Positions 26,274-34,902 are shown, numbered from the stretch's first letter. The stretch is 64,000 bases of DNA from Pseudochelatococcus lubricantis (GCF_011762225.1 NZ_JAASQI010000011.1:1-64000), one strand, 5' to 3'. The notes: a model not told the origin generated them from the sequence alone. A program made the numbers and translations.

Positions 26274-27217
26274 TTGCGCACCCTCGGGTCCACGATGCCG
26301 TAGAGGATGTCCACGATCAGATTGAGGAGGATGAACAGCGCGGAGACCACGAGAATGACGCCCGTCACCATCGGATAGTCGCGCGCGTTCACCGCTCCGA
26401 CCAGCATTCCCGAAAGGCCGGGCCAGTTGAAGACGTATTCCACGAGGACCGTGCCGCCCAGCAGGCCGCCGAGTTGCAGCGCGAAAATCGTGATCACCGG
26501 CATCAGCGCGTTGCGCAGCACGTGGCGGCGCACGACATGCCACTCCGGCAGGCCCTTGGCGCGGGCGGTGCGCACGAAATCGAGCGGCAGCACATCCTTC
26601 ATCGAGGCGCGGGTGATGCGGAAAACCACGGCGGAAAGCCCGATGGCGATGGCGGATGCCGGCATCAGCAGGAAGCGCAGGTGAGCGGCCGGATCGCGCT
26701 CGAAGGCGACGTAGCCGCCCGCCGGCATCCATCCCAGCAGCTGCGAGAATATGAGGATCATCAGCGTGCCCACGACGAACACCGGCACGCCCTGCGCGAA
26801 ACCGCTGGCATAGGAGCCGGCGCGGTCGAACAGCCCGCCGGGATGCAACGCCGCGTAGATGCCCGCGGGAATGCCGATCAGCAGGCTGAGCACGGCCGCG
26901 GCGGCGATCAGCTCCAGCGTGCGCGGCAGGCGCCGGCCGATACCCTGGGCGATCGAGCTGTCGTCCACGATGGAGCGGCCCAGGTCGAACCGCGCGATAC
27001 CGGCGATCTTGTCAGCGTATTGAACGTATACCGGCCGATCCAGCCCCAGATCCTTGCGGATCATCTCGACAGTGGCCCTGTCGGGCGTGCCGCCGTCCTG
27101 GGAGAGCAGAAGCTCTACCGGATCACCCGGCACCATGTGGATCGACAGGAAAACCAGCGTCGTCACGACCCAGAGCAGCACAAGGCTGAGCAGGAAACGG
27201 TGCAGGAACCATGCCAT
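26270..27217 (-). CDS. DppB-type ABC permease
   Basis: The 315-residue protein has the DppB pattern: N-terminal LVVTTLVFLSIHMVPGDPVE with the helper letters altered slightly, a periplasmic loop, then membrane helices and the EAA loop DFVRTARAKGLPEWHVVRRH. It pairs with the DppC-type permease. About 200 bp with two hairpins separate it from the upstream binding-protein gene, which commonly allows the binding protein to be made in excess. Confidence 0.93.
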   Translation of the reverse strand: MAWFLHRFLLSLVLLWVVTTLVFLSIHMVPGDPVELLLSQDGGTPDRATVEMIRKDLGLDRPVYVQYADKIAGIARFDLGRSIVDDSSIAQGIGRRLPRTLELIAAAAVLSLLIGIPAGIYAALHPGGLFDRAGSYASGFAQGVPVFVVGTLMILIFSQLLGWMPAGGYVAFERDPAAHLRFLLMPASAIAIGLSAVVFRITRASMKDVLPLDFVRTARAKGLPEWHVVRRHVLRNALMPVITIFALQLGGLLGGTVLVEYVFNWPGLSGMLVGAVNARDYPMVTGVILVVSALFILLNLIVDILYGIVDPRVRK

Positions 27218-27233
27218 CGATTTTGAACCTCGC

Positions 27234-27407
27234 TAGAGCATCCTCGCTGTTCCGCGAAAGCGCGCGGACGGCTCTATTTATTGTCCCGCCGCTGCCTCGG
27301 AAGGAGTAGGCGGCGTCCGCCCCGGGGAGGACGCGAGCAATGCATCCCGCGCGGCGGCTTCTTGTGGGAGGAGGCGGACGACGGCGTATCCCGCACCGGA
27401 TACGCCG
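27234..27407 (-). repeat. Two hairpins between binding-protein and permease genes
   Basis: CGGCGTATCC (27382-27391) and GGATACGCCG (27398-27407) form a perfect 10 bp stem 8 bases after the binding-protein stop codon. A second structure, TAGAGC (27234-27239) to GCTCTA (27271-27276), encloses an inner GC-rich stem. Such intercistronic hairpins often protect the 5' mRNA from decay or attenuate transcription, raising binding-protein output over permeases. Confidence 0.6.
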
Positions 27408-27415
27408 CCGGGGCA

Positions 27416-28948
27416 TCAGGACAGCGTCAGCCTGTCGAACAGGTTTGCGGAGAACGGAGAGAGCTGGTCGGGCAGCAGTTCGAGACCGCCGACCTTGTCG
27501 CTGCGCGCGAAGCCGGTGGCACGGTACGAGACGCCGCAGAAGCTGGCGTGTTCACACGCGAGCCGATCCGCCGCCGCGTAGATGGCGACGCGCTTCGCCT
27601 CGTCGAATTCCGAACGTCCGCGCGCCAGCAGGGCCGACAGGCCGGGCACCTCGAAGCCGCGGCTGTAATTGTAATGGGCCGCGCGCGTAGGGTCCACGAG
27701 GGAACTCGTCGCGTCGGGATCGAGGCTGTCCATGCCGACGCCCTGGACCGCGAAGTCGCCTTGCCCGCGCATGCCCATCGTCACGCGCGTCGCCCAGTCG
27801 GGCAGGATCAGGTCGACGGTGATGCCGATCTCCGCGAGCTGGCTTTGTACGAGGACCGCGATATCCCGATGCATCGTGTACTGGGAGGTCGAGAGAAGCG
27901 AGACCTTCAGGCCGCTCTCGCGGCCCGCTTCCTTCAGCAGCGCCTTCGCCTTGTCCGGATCATAGGTCCAGAAGTTCGCCAGTTCCTTGTTGAAGAAGGG
28001 CGAGACCGACGGCCTCGGAACGCCCGCGAGCGGCGCGCCGTGGCCGAAGAACACCGCCTGTACGAATTCCTCGCGCCGCAGGGCGAAGGACACCGCCTGC
28101 CGCAGCTTCGGGTCGCCGAAGGCGCCCGAGCCGTTGAAGCTCAGGTACATGAACGCACCGGCGGCCTGCGTGTCAAGCTTGAGGCCGGGCGTGGCGGCGA
28201 TGTCGTTCATCGCGTTCCAGGGCACGTAGTCGATGAGGTCCACGTCGCCCGCCCGCAGGGCAGCCACGCGCAGGTTCTCGTCGGCGTAAGGCGTGATGTG
28301 GATTTCCTTGAGCGTCGGCAGCCCGTTCCTGAAATAGTGCTCGGACGCCGTGAGCAGAATCTCGACTCCCTTTTCCGCCGAGGTGAGCACGTAGGGGCCG
28401 GCGCCGATGCCCTGGTCCTGCTCGCTGGTGGAGCCTGCGGCGACGATGCCGAGGAACGGGTAGGCCATGAGGGCGGGAATCGTCGCTGAGGGCTCCTTGG
28501 TCGCCACCTTGAAAACGCGGTCGTCGACGATCTCGATGCTGTCGATCTGCAGGGCCTGCTCACGCATGTGGGCACCAGATCCCTCCGCAGCGATCTTCTC
28601 CAGCGTCCACTTCACATCCGCCGAGGTCACGGGCTGGCCGTTGTTGAACTTCGCGTCATCGAGCGTGAAGCGCCAGACGAGGTCGCTCTCCCGCTCCCAG
28701 CTCTTCGCAAGCTCGCCGACCAATACGCCGTTGGTGTCGTAAGCCAGCAGGCCGCGGTTCAGCAGGGCCGACACGAGATGTCCGGCATAGCCGACATTGA
28801 CCCACGCACGGAAATGGGCGGGATAGGTCGACAGACCGATACGCAATCTCTTGCCGGCGCCCTGGGCGAGCAGCCGGCCGGACGACATGGGCGCCATGGC
28901 GGCGGCAGCCATGAGCGATTGCAGAAGTGTACGGCGATTCAGCATCAT
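27416..28948 (-). CDS. Family 5 periplasmic substrate-binding protein
   Basis: The start at 28948 follows AGGGGAA at good spacing and yields 510 residues; a longer frame from 29017 has no ribosome site. The N-terminus MMLNRRTLLQSLMAAAAMAP carries a twin-arginine-like signal. The mature part is a solute-binding protein family 5 (dipeptide/oligopeptide) member, with ESDLVWRFTLDDAKFNNGQP and DPDKAKALLKEAG. It delivers a peptide-like or small amino-acid-derived substrate to the permeases and double ATPase. It heads the leftward operon. Confidence 0.92.
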   Translation of the reverse strand: MMLNRRTLLQSLMAAAAMAPMSSGRLLAQGAGKRLRIGLSTYPAHFRAWVNVGYAGHLVSALLNRGLLAYDTNGVLVGELAKSWERESDLVWRFTLDDAKFNNGQPVTSADVKWTLEKIAAEGSGAHMREQALQIDSIEIVDDRVFKVATKEPSATIPALMAYPFLGIVAAGSTSEQDQGIGAGPYVLTSAEKGVEILLTASEHYFRNGLPTLKEIHITPYADENLRVAALRAGDVDLIDYVPWNAMNDIAATPGLKLDTQAAGAFMYLSFNGSGAFGDPKLRQAVSFALRREEFVQAVFFGHGAPLAGVPRPSVSPFFNKELANFWTYDPDKAKALLKEAGRESGLKVSLLSTSQYTMHRDIAVLVQSQLAEIGITVDLILPDWATRVTMGMRGQGDFAVQGVGMDSLDPDATSSLVDPTRAAHYNYSRGFEVPGLSALLARGRSEFDEAKRVAIYAAADRLACEHASFCGVSYRATGFARSDKVGGLELLPDQLSPFSANLFDRLTLS

Positions 28949-29014
28949 CGGATTCCCCTGTGGTGTTGTGTTTGAACCTGATCTTCCTACACGCGTTTTA
29001 CGCCGCGCTGACGC

Positions 29015-29064
29015 CACGGAAATTCCGTGCGGGGCACAGCCCTTCCTTCGGGACCGAGGTCCCG
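29015..29064. promoter_or_regulatory. Two palindromes upstream of the binding-protein gene
   Basis: CACGGAAATTCCGTG (29015-29029) is a perfect odd palindrome with 7 bp arms. CGGGACCGAGGTCCCG (29049-29064) has 7 bp arms around GA. Both are 70-115 bp before the binding-protein start and lie in the divergent control region. The first contains GGAAATTCC, similar in kind to IclR-family boxes. Confidence 0.45.
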
Positions 29065-29143
29065 CGCATCACGCCGAAAAGAGTAAGTACGATTTTGCGA
29101 AGCGTCAAATCAATTCTGATTATCTGTTTTCATTTTTAATTAA

Positions 29144-29264
29144 ATTCCAAATATAGGAATATACGACATCTCCCTGTGCCTCAAAAAACGGCAGAAGGAG
29201 ACTTTTTCATCTCATATATTCCGATAAAAGGAATTAAAAAAAGTTTTTAATATGATTATCGGAA
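29144..29264. promoter_or_regulatory. Paired ATTCC-N7-GGAAT sites in the divergent control region
   Basis: The same architecture, ATTCC-N7-GGAAT, occurs at 29144-29160 and at 29218-29234, 74 bp apart, in very AT-rich DNA. A further 9 bp inverted repeat, TTCCGATAA (29219-29227) with TTATCGGAA (29256-29264), overlaps the second. They lie between the divergent binding-protein and hyuA genes and are good candidate operators for the IclR regulator encoded at 33165. Confidence 0.5.
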
Positions 29265-29269
29265 CTAAA

Positions 29270-29334
29270 TTGACAACTCCTGTCTCTTCGACTTAGCTGG
29301 TGACCAGTTCGGGAAGGGTCCCGGGAAGGGTCCC
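29270..29334 (+). promoter_or_regulatory. Putative hyuA promoter with tandem 12 bp repeat
   Basis: TTGACA lies at 29270-29275 and a weak -10 candidate TTAGCT at 29293-29298 with 17 bp between them. GGGAAGGGTCCC is then perfectly duplicated in tandem (29311-29322 and 29323-29334), just after the expected transcription start and before the hyuA start at 29356. That position would suit a repressor or an mRNA leader function. Confidence 0.4.
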
Positions 29335-29355
29335 GATCAGTGAAGGAGCTGTTTC

Positions 29356-31407
29356 ATGGCATGGCGCATCGGTGTTGATTCCGGAGGAACGTTCACCGAC
29401 GTCTGCGTGTTCAACGACGCGACGGGCGAGGTAGTGATCTGGAAAGTGTCCTCGACACCTGACGATCCGTCGCGCGGAATCACACAGGGCGTCGAGGAGG
29501 GGCTGCAGCGCGTCGAGGGTGCGGCCGCCGACGTTTCGTTCCTCGGTCACGGCACGACCGTCGCAACCAACGCGCTCATTCAGGGCAGGGGCGTGCGAAC
29601 CGGCCTGATCACGACGGAGGGTTTCCGCGACCTGCTGGAGATCGGCCGCCAGAAGCGGCCGGACCTCTACGACCTGCAGGCCGACAAGCCCGAAACGCTG
29701 GTGACGCGCGACCTGCGCATCGGCGTGTCCGAGCGCGTCCTCGCCGACGGACGGGTGGAGACCGCGCTGGACGAGGCGGCCTTCCGCGCCGCCGTCGCCC
29801 GCCTCAAGGATGAAGGCGTGCGTTCGGTCGCCGTCTGCTTCCTGTATTCCTTCCTCAACGCGGCTCATGAGGAAGCGGCGGCGCGCATCCTGGCGGAGGA
29901 GTTCCCGGAGGCTTTTGCTGCCGTCTCGCACCGCATCGCTCCCGAGTTCCGTGAGTTCGAGCGGCTTTCCACCACGGTCGTGAACGCCTATCTCGGCCCG
30001 GTGATGCATGTTTACGTGCAGGCGCTCAAGCGCAAGATCGCCGGTCTGGGCATCGCCGTCGCGCCGCAGCTGACGCAATCGAACGGCGGCGTGATCGGCT
30101 TCGACACGGCGGCGGAGCTGCCCGTGCGCACGGTGCTCTCCGGCCCCTCCACGGGTGTCGTGGCAGCCCAGGCGCTCGGGCGCATGACCGGCATCAACAA
30201 CCTGATCACCTTCGACATGGGCGGCACGTCCTCCGACGTGGCGCTGCTCACCGATGGCCGCTGCCGGGTGGTGAACGAGGCCGTGGTGCACGGTTACCCG
30301 CTGAAGACGCCCATGCTGGACATCCACACCGTGGGTGCGGGTGGCGGCTCCATCGCCTATGTCGACAGCGGCGGCCATCTGAAGGTCGGCCCCCGCAGCG
30401 CCGGCGCCAATCCGGGCCCGGCCTGCTACGGCCTCGGCAATGAAGAGCCGACGGTGACGGACGCCAACGTGCTGTTGCAGACGCAAAACCCCGAATATCT
30501 GCTCAACGGCCGCATGAAGATCGACCAGTCGCTGTCGCGTGCCGCTGTCGCGCGGCTTGCGGACAAGCTCGGCATGGGCGTGCTGGAGACGGCGAGCGGC
30601 ATTCTCGACATCGTGACCGCCAACATGGCCAAGGCCATCCGCGTCATCTCGGTGCAGCGCGGCTACGACCCGCGCGACTACGCCCTCGTCGCCTTCGGCG
30701 GCGCCGGCCCGGTGCATGCCGCGCGCCTGGCGCGCGAACTCGGCATGAAGCGCATCCTCATTCCCCGCACGCCGGGCGTGTTGTGCGCGCTGGGTCTGCT
30801 GATGACCGATCTGCGCACCGATTTCTCGGCCACGCAGATGATCCGCCACGACGACGCCACCCCCGCATCGGTGGGGGAGACCTATGCCGCGCTGGCCGCC
30901 CAGGCCGACGCCTGGTTTGCCCAGGAAGGAATCGCGCCCGAAGCGCGTCGCATCGAGCGCAGCGTGGACGTGCGTTACGCCGGCCAGAACTATGAGATCC
31001 CTGTCACGCTTCCCGAGGGGCCGGTGGCGCAGGCCAGCCTCGATGCACTGCATCAGGGCTTCCTCGACGCCCACCGCCAGCTGTACGGCTTCATCGCCGA
31101 GAATGAGCCGGTTCAGTTCGTCACCTTCCGCCTTTCCGCGATCGGGCTCGTCGACAAGGCCACGTTCCCGCCGCAGGAGGACGCAGGCCCGGACGCCGGC
31201 GCCGCCGTCACCGGCAAGCGGGATGTCTGGATGGTGGAAGCCGGCGGCTTCATCCCCGCCACGCTCTACAACCGCGACCTGCTGCGCCCCGGCAACCGGA
31301 TCGAGGGCCCGGCCATCATCGACCAGATGGACACCACGACCGTCCTGCCCCCGGGGCTCGTCGCCACCGTCGATCCTTATCTGAACCTCATTCTGGAGTC
31401 CCGGTAA
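29356..31407 (+). CDS. hyuA: Hydantoinase/oxoprolinase subunit A
   Basis: The 683-residue protein starts after GAAGGAG. It has the Hydantoinase A N-terminal domain (WRIGVDSGGTFTDVCVF, then LGHGTTVATNALIQ) and the main ASKHA-like ATPase domain with ITFDMGGTSSDVALL and GAGGGSIAYVD. With subunit B it forms an ATP-dependent cyclic-amide hydrolase, acting on hydantoins, 5-oxoproline or other lactams. It overlaps hyuB by one base (TAATG). The exact substrate is undetermined. Confidence 0.93.
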   Translation: MAWRIGVDSGGTFTDVCVFNDATGEVVIWKVSSTPDDPSRGITQGVEEGLQRVEGAAADVSFLGHGTTVATNALIQGRGVRTGLITTEGFRDLLEIGRQKRPDLYDLQADKPETLVTRDLRIGVSERVLADGRVETALDEAAFRAAVARLKDEGVRSVAVCFLYSFLNAAHEEAAARILAEEFPEAFAAVSHRIAPEFREFERLSTTVVNAYLGPVMHVYVQALKRKIAGLGIAVAPQLTQSNGGVIGFDTAAELPVRTVLSGPSTGVVAAQALGRMTGINNLITFDMGGTSSDVALLTDGRCRVVNEAVVHGYPLKTPMLDIHTVGAGGGSIAYVDSGGHLKVGPRSAGANPGPACYGLGNEEPTVTDANVLLQTQNPEYLLNGRMKIDQSLSRAAVARLADKLGMGVLETASGILDIVTANMAKAIRVISVQRGYDPRDYALVAFGGAGPVHAARLARELGMKRILIPRTPGVLCALGLLMTDLRTDFSATQMIRHDDATPASVGETYAALAAQADAWFAQEGIAPEARRIERSVDVRYAGQNYEIPVTLPEGPVAQASLDALHQGFLDAHRQLYGFIAENEPVQFVTFRLSAIGLVDKATFPPQEDAGPDAGAAVTGKRDVWMVEAGGFIPATLYNRDLLRPGNRIEGPAIIDQMDTTTVLPPGLVATVDPYLNLILESR

Positions 31408-33035
31408 TGCAACAGTCCTTGCCGCACGCCGAGGCCGCCCCTGCAAGCCGCCTCAACCCGATCACCATCGAGGTGATCGGTTCGGCCTTCGCCTCGATCG
31501 TGGAAGAAATGGGCGAGGCACTGGTGCGTGCCAGCTACTCGACCAACATCAAGGAACGGCGCGATTGTTCGACCGCGCTGTTCGACGCGCATGGTCTGAT
31601 GCTGTGCCAGGCCGAACACATCCCCATGCATCTCGGCAGCTTCATCGACTTCATTCCCCACGTGCTGAAGCATTACGGGCTGGAGAACATCGCGCCGGGC
31701 GATATCTTCATGGGCAACGACGCCTATGAGGGCGGCGGCACCCACCTGCCGGATATCGTGGTGGCGGAGCCCATCTTCGCGGAGGGCAGGCTGGTCGCCT
31801 GGGCCATCAACACCGCCCATCATTCCGACTTCGCCGACCGCGGACACGCGCACATCTATCAGGAGGGCCTGCGCATTCCGCCGGTCCGCCTCTGCAACAA
31901 GGGCGTGCTGCAGGAGGACGTGCAGCGCCTGTTCCTGCTGAACTGCCAGGTGCCGGCGGAGCGCATCTCGGACCTGCGGGCGCAGACGGCGGCCAACCGC
32001 CTCGGCGTCACCCGCATGACCGAACTGTGCGCGAAGTACGGCACCGACACCGTGCTGGCGGCGGGCGCCGAGCTGATGGACTACGCCGAGCGCAAGATGC
32101 GCGCCGGCATCAGCGCGATTCCCGACGGCACCTACCGCTTCAGCGATACTTTCGACAGCGAATCGCTGGCCACCCCGCTGGCGTTTTCCGTGACGATCGA
32201 GGTCAAGGGCGATGAGGTCCATCTCGACTTCGTCAGCCCGCCGCAGGTGCGCGCCGGCCTCAACGTCGTGTACACGGCGCTGCTCGCCACCGTATACTAC
32301 GCGGTCAAGACGGTGGTCGATCCCACCGTTCTGCCGAATGCCGGGCTGGCGCGGCCCATCCACGTCACGGCCGAGGAAGGCACGATCCTGCGTTGTGCGC
32401 ATCCGGCGGCGGTCGATGGCCGCATCACCGCCTGCCAGCGCGTCGTCGACCTGATCCACGGCGCGTTCGCGCAGGTCGTTCCCAACCGGGTGACGGCAGC
32501 GGCAAACGGCTCGGTCGCGGTCGCGAGCTTCGACGGGCGCCGCCCGGACAAAGCGCTCTGGGTCTACCTGGAGACGATCGGCGGTGGCAACGGCGCGCGT
32601 TTCAACAAGGATGGCCTCGACGGCGTTCATGTCCACATGACGAACACCTCGAACCTGCCTGTCGAGGCGATGGAGACCGAGTACCCGATTACTCTCATGC
32701 GCTACGAGCTGGTGGACGGCTCCGGCGGCGAGGGCACCTTCGTCGGCGGTCTCGGCCTGCGGCGCGTCTACAGGGCCGAGGCGGAGTGCCGTGTCCAGGT
32801 GATGGGCTCGCGCCTCGTGTCGCGCCCGTGGGGGCTCGACGGCGGCGGTGCCGGCGCTTCCGGCTACTTCACGCTCAACGGCGACCGCGACGCCTTCGAG
32901 AATGGCTCGGCGGATCTGAAGCCCGGCGACCTGCTCGAAATCGTCACGCCGGGGGCGGGTGGATACGGCCCGGCCAGCCGGCGGAATCCGGAAGCGCATC
33001 AGCGCGACGTCCGCGAGGGCCGCTTCTCCGCGTAG
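31407..33035 (+). CDS. hyuB: Hydantoinase/oxoprolinase subunit B
   Basis: The 542-residue protein is a Hydantoinase B family member, with ERRDCSTALFDAHGLMLCQA, NDAYEGGGTHLPDI, and the Gly-rich end SGGEGTFVGGLGLRR. Its C-terminus contains GDLLEIVTPGAGGYGPASRR, typical of the family. Partner of HyuA in an ATP-dependent amidohydrolase in the cytoplasm. A bidirectional-looking terminator closes the transcript 60 bp downstream. Confidence 0.93.
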   Translation: MQQSLPHAEAAPASRLNPITIEVIGSAFASIVEEMGEALVRASYSTNIKERRDCSTALFDAHGLMLCQAEHIPMHLGSFIDFIPHVLKHYGLENIAPGDIFMGNDAYEGGGTHLPDIVVAEPIFAEGRLVAWAINTAHHSDFADRGHAHIYQEGLRIPPVRLCNKGVLQEDVQRLFLLNCQVPAERISDLRAQTAANRLGVTRMTELCAKYGTDTVLAAGAELMDYAERKMRAGISAIPDGTYRFSDTFDSESLATPLAFSVTIEVKGDEVHLDFVSPPQVRAGLNVVYTALLATVYYAVKTVVDPTVLPNAGLARPIHVTAEEGTILRCAHPAAVDGRITACQRVVDLIHGAFAQVVPNRVTAAANGSVAVASFDGRRPDKALWVYLETIGGGNGARFNKDGLDGVHVHMTNTSNLPVEAMETEYPITLMRYELVDGSGGEGTFVGGLGLRRVYRAEAECRVQVMGSRLVSRPWGLDGGGAGASGYFTLNGDRDAFENGSADLKPGDLLEIVTPGAGGYGPASRRNPEAHQRDVREGRFSA

Positions 33036-33091
33036 CGCCGGCGTCTTCCCCGTGCCGCGATTGACACGCGCCGCCGAACACGCCACATGAG

Positions 33092-33121
33092 AAAAAAGGG
33101 GCGGTCTTCCGCCCCTTTTTT
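33092..33121 (+). terminator. Intrinsic terminator after hyuB
   Basis: GGGGCGG (33098-33104) pairs with CCGCCCC (33109-33115) around TCTT and is flanked by A6 and T6. It can act in both directions. Its place shows that the IclR gene has its own promoter and starts later, at 33165. Confidence 0.92.
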
Positions 33122-33164
33122 CAAAGACTTGTCCGTAGCGACTGTATCGCGGGTCCGTGCTGTC

Positions 33165-33932
33165 ATGAACAAGAAGGCATCATCCAATGTTCAGCGCGCC
33201 GCTGAGATCCTGATCACCCTCGGCGGCGCGGGCACGGCAGGCATGAGCCTCGCCAGCCTCGCGGAAGCGACGGGTGACGCCAAGTCCGCCGTGCACCGCG
33301 CGCTTGTCTCCCTGGCGGAATACGGCCTCGTAGACCAGACCGGCCGGCGCGGCAATTACCGGCTCGGCCCGGCCATCTACGCGCTCGCTCATCGCACGCC
33401 GTCCATCAACGATCTGGTGACCGTTTTCCGGCCCGCCCTGATGTCGATCACCGCCGAAACGGGGCTCTCAAGCTTCCTGATGGTGCGGGCGGGGCTCGAT
33501 ACCGTCTGTCTCGACTTCCAGACGGGCGTGATCACGGCGCAATCCCTCATCCAGGGCGTCGGCGGGCGTCTGCCGCTCGGCGTCGGCCTCGCCGGCGTGG
33601 TGTTTCTGGCCATGATGCCGTCGGAAGCCTGCGAGCGCGCCCTGAAGATCAACGAGCCGCGCTATGGGGTCTGGAGCGTGGACCCCGCCGTGATCCGGGC
33701 AGAGATAGCGCAGTTCCGCCGGGACGGTTTCGTCTACGGCCGACGCGACTCCATGGACATCGCCAACCTGACGCTCTCCGTGCCGGCGTATTCAGAACAG
33801 CTGTTCAACTGCGAGGCAGCCGTATCCGTGCTGGCCCCCATCGGCGGTCTCAGGGACGATGCCGCAAGCGACATCGCCCGCATCATGCGCCAGCATCTCG
33901 ACCAGCCTGTCGCTCAGCTGAACGGGCTCTAG
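33165..33932 (+). CDS. IclR-family transcriptional regulator
   Basis: The ATG at 33165 gives 255 residues; an in-frame ATG at 33087 lies at the terminator and is unlikely. The N-terminal winged helix (AAEILITLGGAG, then LASLAEATGDAKSAVHRALV) is followed by an IclR effector domain (ETGLSSFLMVRAGLDTVCLD; GGRLPLGVGLAGVVFLAM). It sits next to hyuAB and is the natural regulator of the divergent importer/hydantoinase operons, whose control region holds several palindromes. Its stop codon TAG is part of repeat copy C. Confidence 0.9.
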   Translation: MNKKASSNVQRAAEILITLGGAGTAGMSLASLAEATGDAKSAVHRALVSLAEYGLVDQTGRRGNYRLGPAIYALAHRTPSINDLVTVFRPALMSITAETGLSSFLMVRAGLDTVCLDFQTGVITAQSLIQGVGGRLPLGVGLAGVVFLAMMPSEACERALKINEPRYGVWSVDPAVIRAEIAQFRRDGFVYGRRDSMDIANLTLSVPAYSEQLFNCEAAVSVLAPIGGLRDDAASDIARIMRQHLDQPVAQLNGL

Positions 33933-34008
33933 AATCTGTCCTGTTTGCGTTGAAAGAGGACAGATTCCTGATTCCTTACTTTGAGCGAATTCTGACCGTA
34001 AGAGTTCG
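33929..34008 (+). repeat. Dispersed palindromic element, copy C (degenerate)
   Basis: The left arm CTAGAATCTGTCCTGTTT is intact (33929-33946). The right arm AAAGAGGACAGATTC (33953-33967) has one mismatch. The loop is GCGTTG, close to that of copy B. The tail TTACTTTGAGCGAATTCTGA is diverged and ends near 34008. It bounds the catabolic module on the right and contributes the IclR stop codon. Confidence 0.8.
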
Positions 34009-34012
34009 CCGA

Positions 34013-34480
34013 TCAGCTATCGCCCGCGCCCCAGAACATGAACGCGCCGACATCGCCGGGCAGATCGTTACGGTAGTCCAGAATCTCGATGCGCAGGCCA
34101 TAGCCCAGCGGCTTCAGGTGCTCTCGCCAGAGGTTATACATGACCAATGGCTGTCCGCGCAGAGAGTCCGGCCAGTCCGCGTCGCCGGCGATGATCGCCC
34201 TGCCGCGATCCGCGAGTACTTCGCTCGGGAAGCGGTAAACGAGAGTCTCGATCAGGCCTCGTTCGCTGGCAGAGCGGATCAGGATCGCGACATGCCGCAC
34301 GGCTTCGTCGACCTTGAAGTCGTCCGGCAACAGAAGAGATTCGACGAGTTCCGCGCGGGCGACTGAAATATCGCCGCTTGCCCGAAACCGGCGCAGGCGC
34401 TCCTGTTCGGCCTCGCGTTTTTGCCGTGCGTTTTGCGCGGTCTCTGTCGCTGTAGGGAATATTAGGTCTCGTGATGTCAT
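34013..34480 (-). CDS. Conserved-looking protein of unknown function
   Basis: The 155-residue protein is soluble and charged at its N-terminus (QKREAEQERLRRFRASGD). The core reads ESLLLPDDFKVDEAVRHVA then PSEVLADRGRAIIAGDADW, and the protein ends GAFMFWGAGDS. I do not recognise its family. Its ATG overlaps the stop of the RND fragment (ATGA), so it is probably a gene that followed the original efflux operon. It has natural codon use and looks intact. Confidence 0.6.
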   Translation of the reverse strand: MTSRDLIFPTATETAQNARQKREAEQERLRRFRASGDISVARAELVESLLLPDDFKVDEAVRHVAILIRSASERGLIETLVYRFPSEVLADRGRAIIAGDADWPDSLRGQPLVMYNLWREHLKPLGYGLRIEILDYRNDLPGDVGAFMFWGAGDS

Positions 34481-34872
34481 AACATATCTCCTACGCTCTC
34501 CTCGGCTGTCTGGATCAGGATGACGGCGTTGCGGATGATCATGCCCGAAAGCGCGATGATGCCGCGTTGCGCCACAAATCCCATGGGCGCGCCTGTCGGC
34601 TGCAGCGCGGCCACGATGCCGACGACGCCGAAGCGGGTCATCAGGATGGCAAGTCCCATGCGGCTGAGGCTCTGAAGCTGCATCATGAGCAGGGTGATAA
34701 TGACGATCAGCTTGACCGGGATGGCCGCGAAAACCGAGGAACTTCCCTTTTCCGATTTCTCCACGGCGCTGCCCGTCTCGATCGAATGCCCCATTGGCAG
34801 CGTCGCGCGCATCCCGCCGGGCTTTTCATTTACCCGCGGCATGACGCACAGGCGCGTGCCATCAATGAACAT
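34477..34872 (-). pseudogene. Fragment of an RND (AcrB-type) efflux pump
   Basis: The 131-codon frame carries AcrB-like sequence from the region before and through the second membrane bundle: EKSEKGSSSVFAAIPVKLIV, LLMMQLQSLSRMG, then GAPMGFVAQRGIIALSGMII with RNAVILIQ. A complete AcrB has about 1040 residues; only about 110 remain. The first 20 residues look like a join to other sequence. It is almost certainly non-functional as a pump. The start sits at direct repeats typical of efflux-operon operators, suggesting that a deletion fused the operon front to the pump end. Confidence 0.75.
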
Positions 34873-34902
34873 GTTTATTGAACGTGTTTATTGACTTGTC
34901 AA
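34872..34902 (-). promoter_or_regulatory. Direct repeats, possible remnant efflux-operon operator
   Basis: TGTTTATTGA occurs at 34872-34881 and 34885-34894 with a 13 bp period. TTGACTTGTCAA (34891-34902) is a palindrome overlapping the second copy. AT-rich repeats of this type lie in front of AcrR-controlled RND operons, which suits the pump fragment beside it. Confidence 0.35.

Noticed and set aside
25458-26732. The DppC-type permease as a 424-residue protein
   Set aside because: The first 153 codons of that frame are the shadow of the DppB gene. The family start and the 4 bp overlap fix the true start at 26273.
29293-31446. A 717-codon frame antisense to hyuA
   Set aside because: Shadow of the hydantoinase gene: low-complexity His/Arg/Gly composition and no ribosome site.
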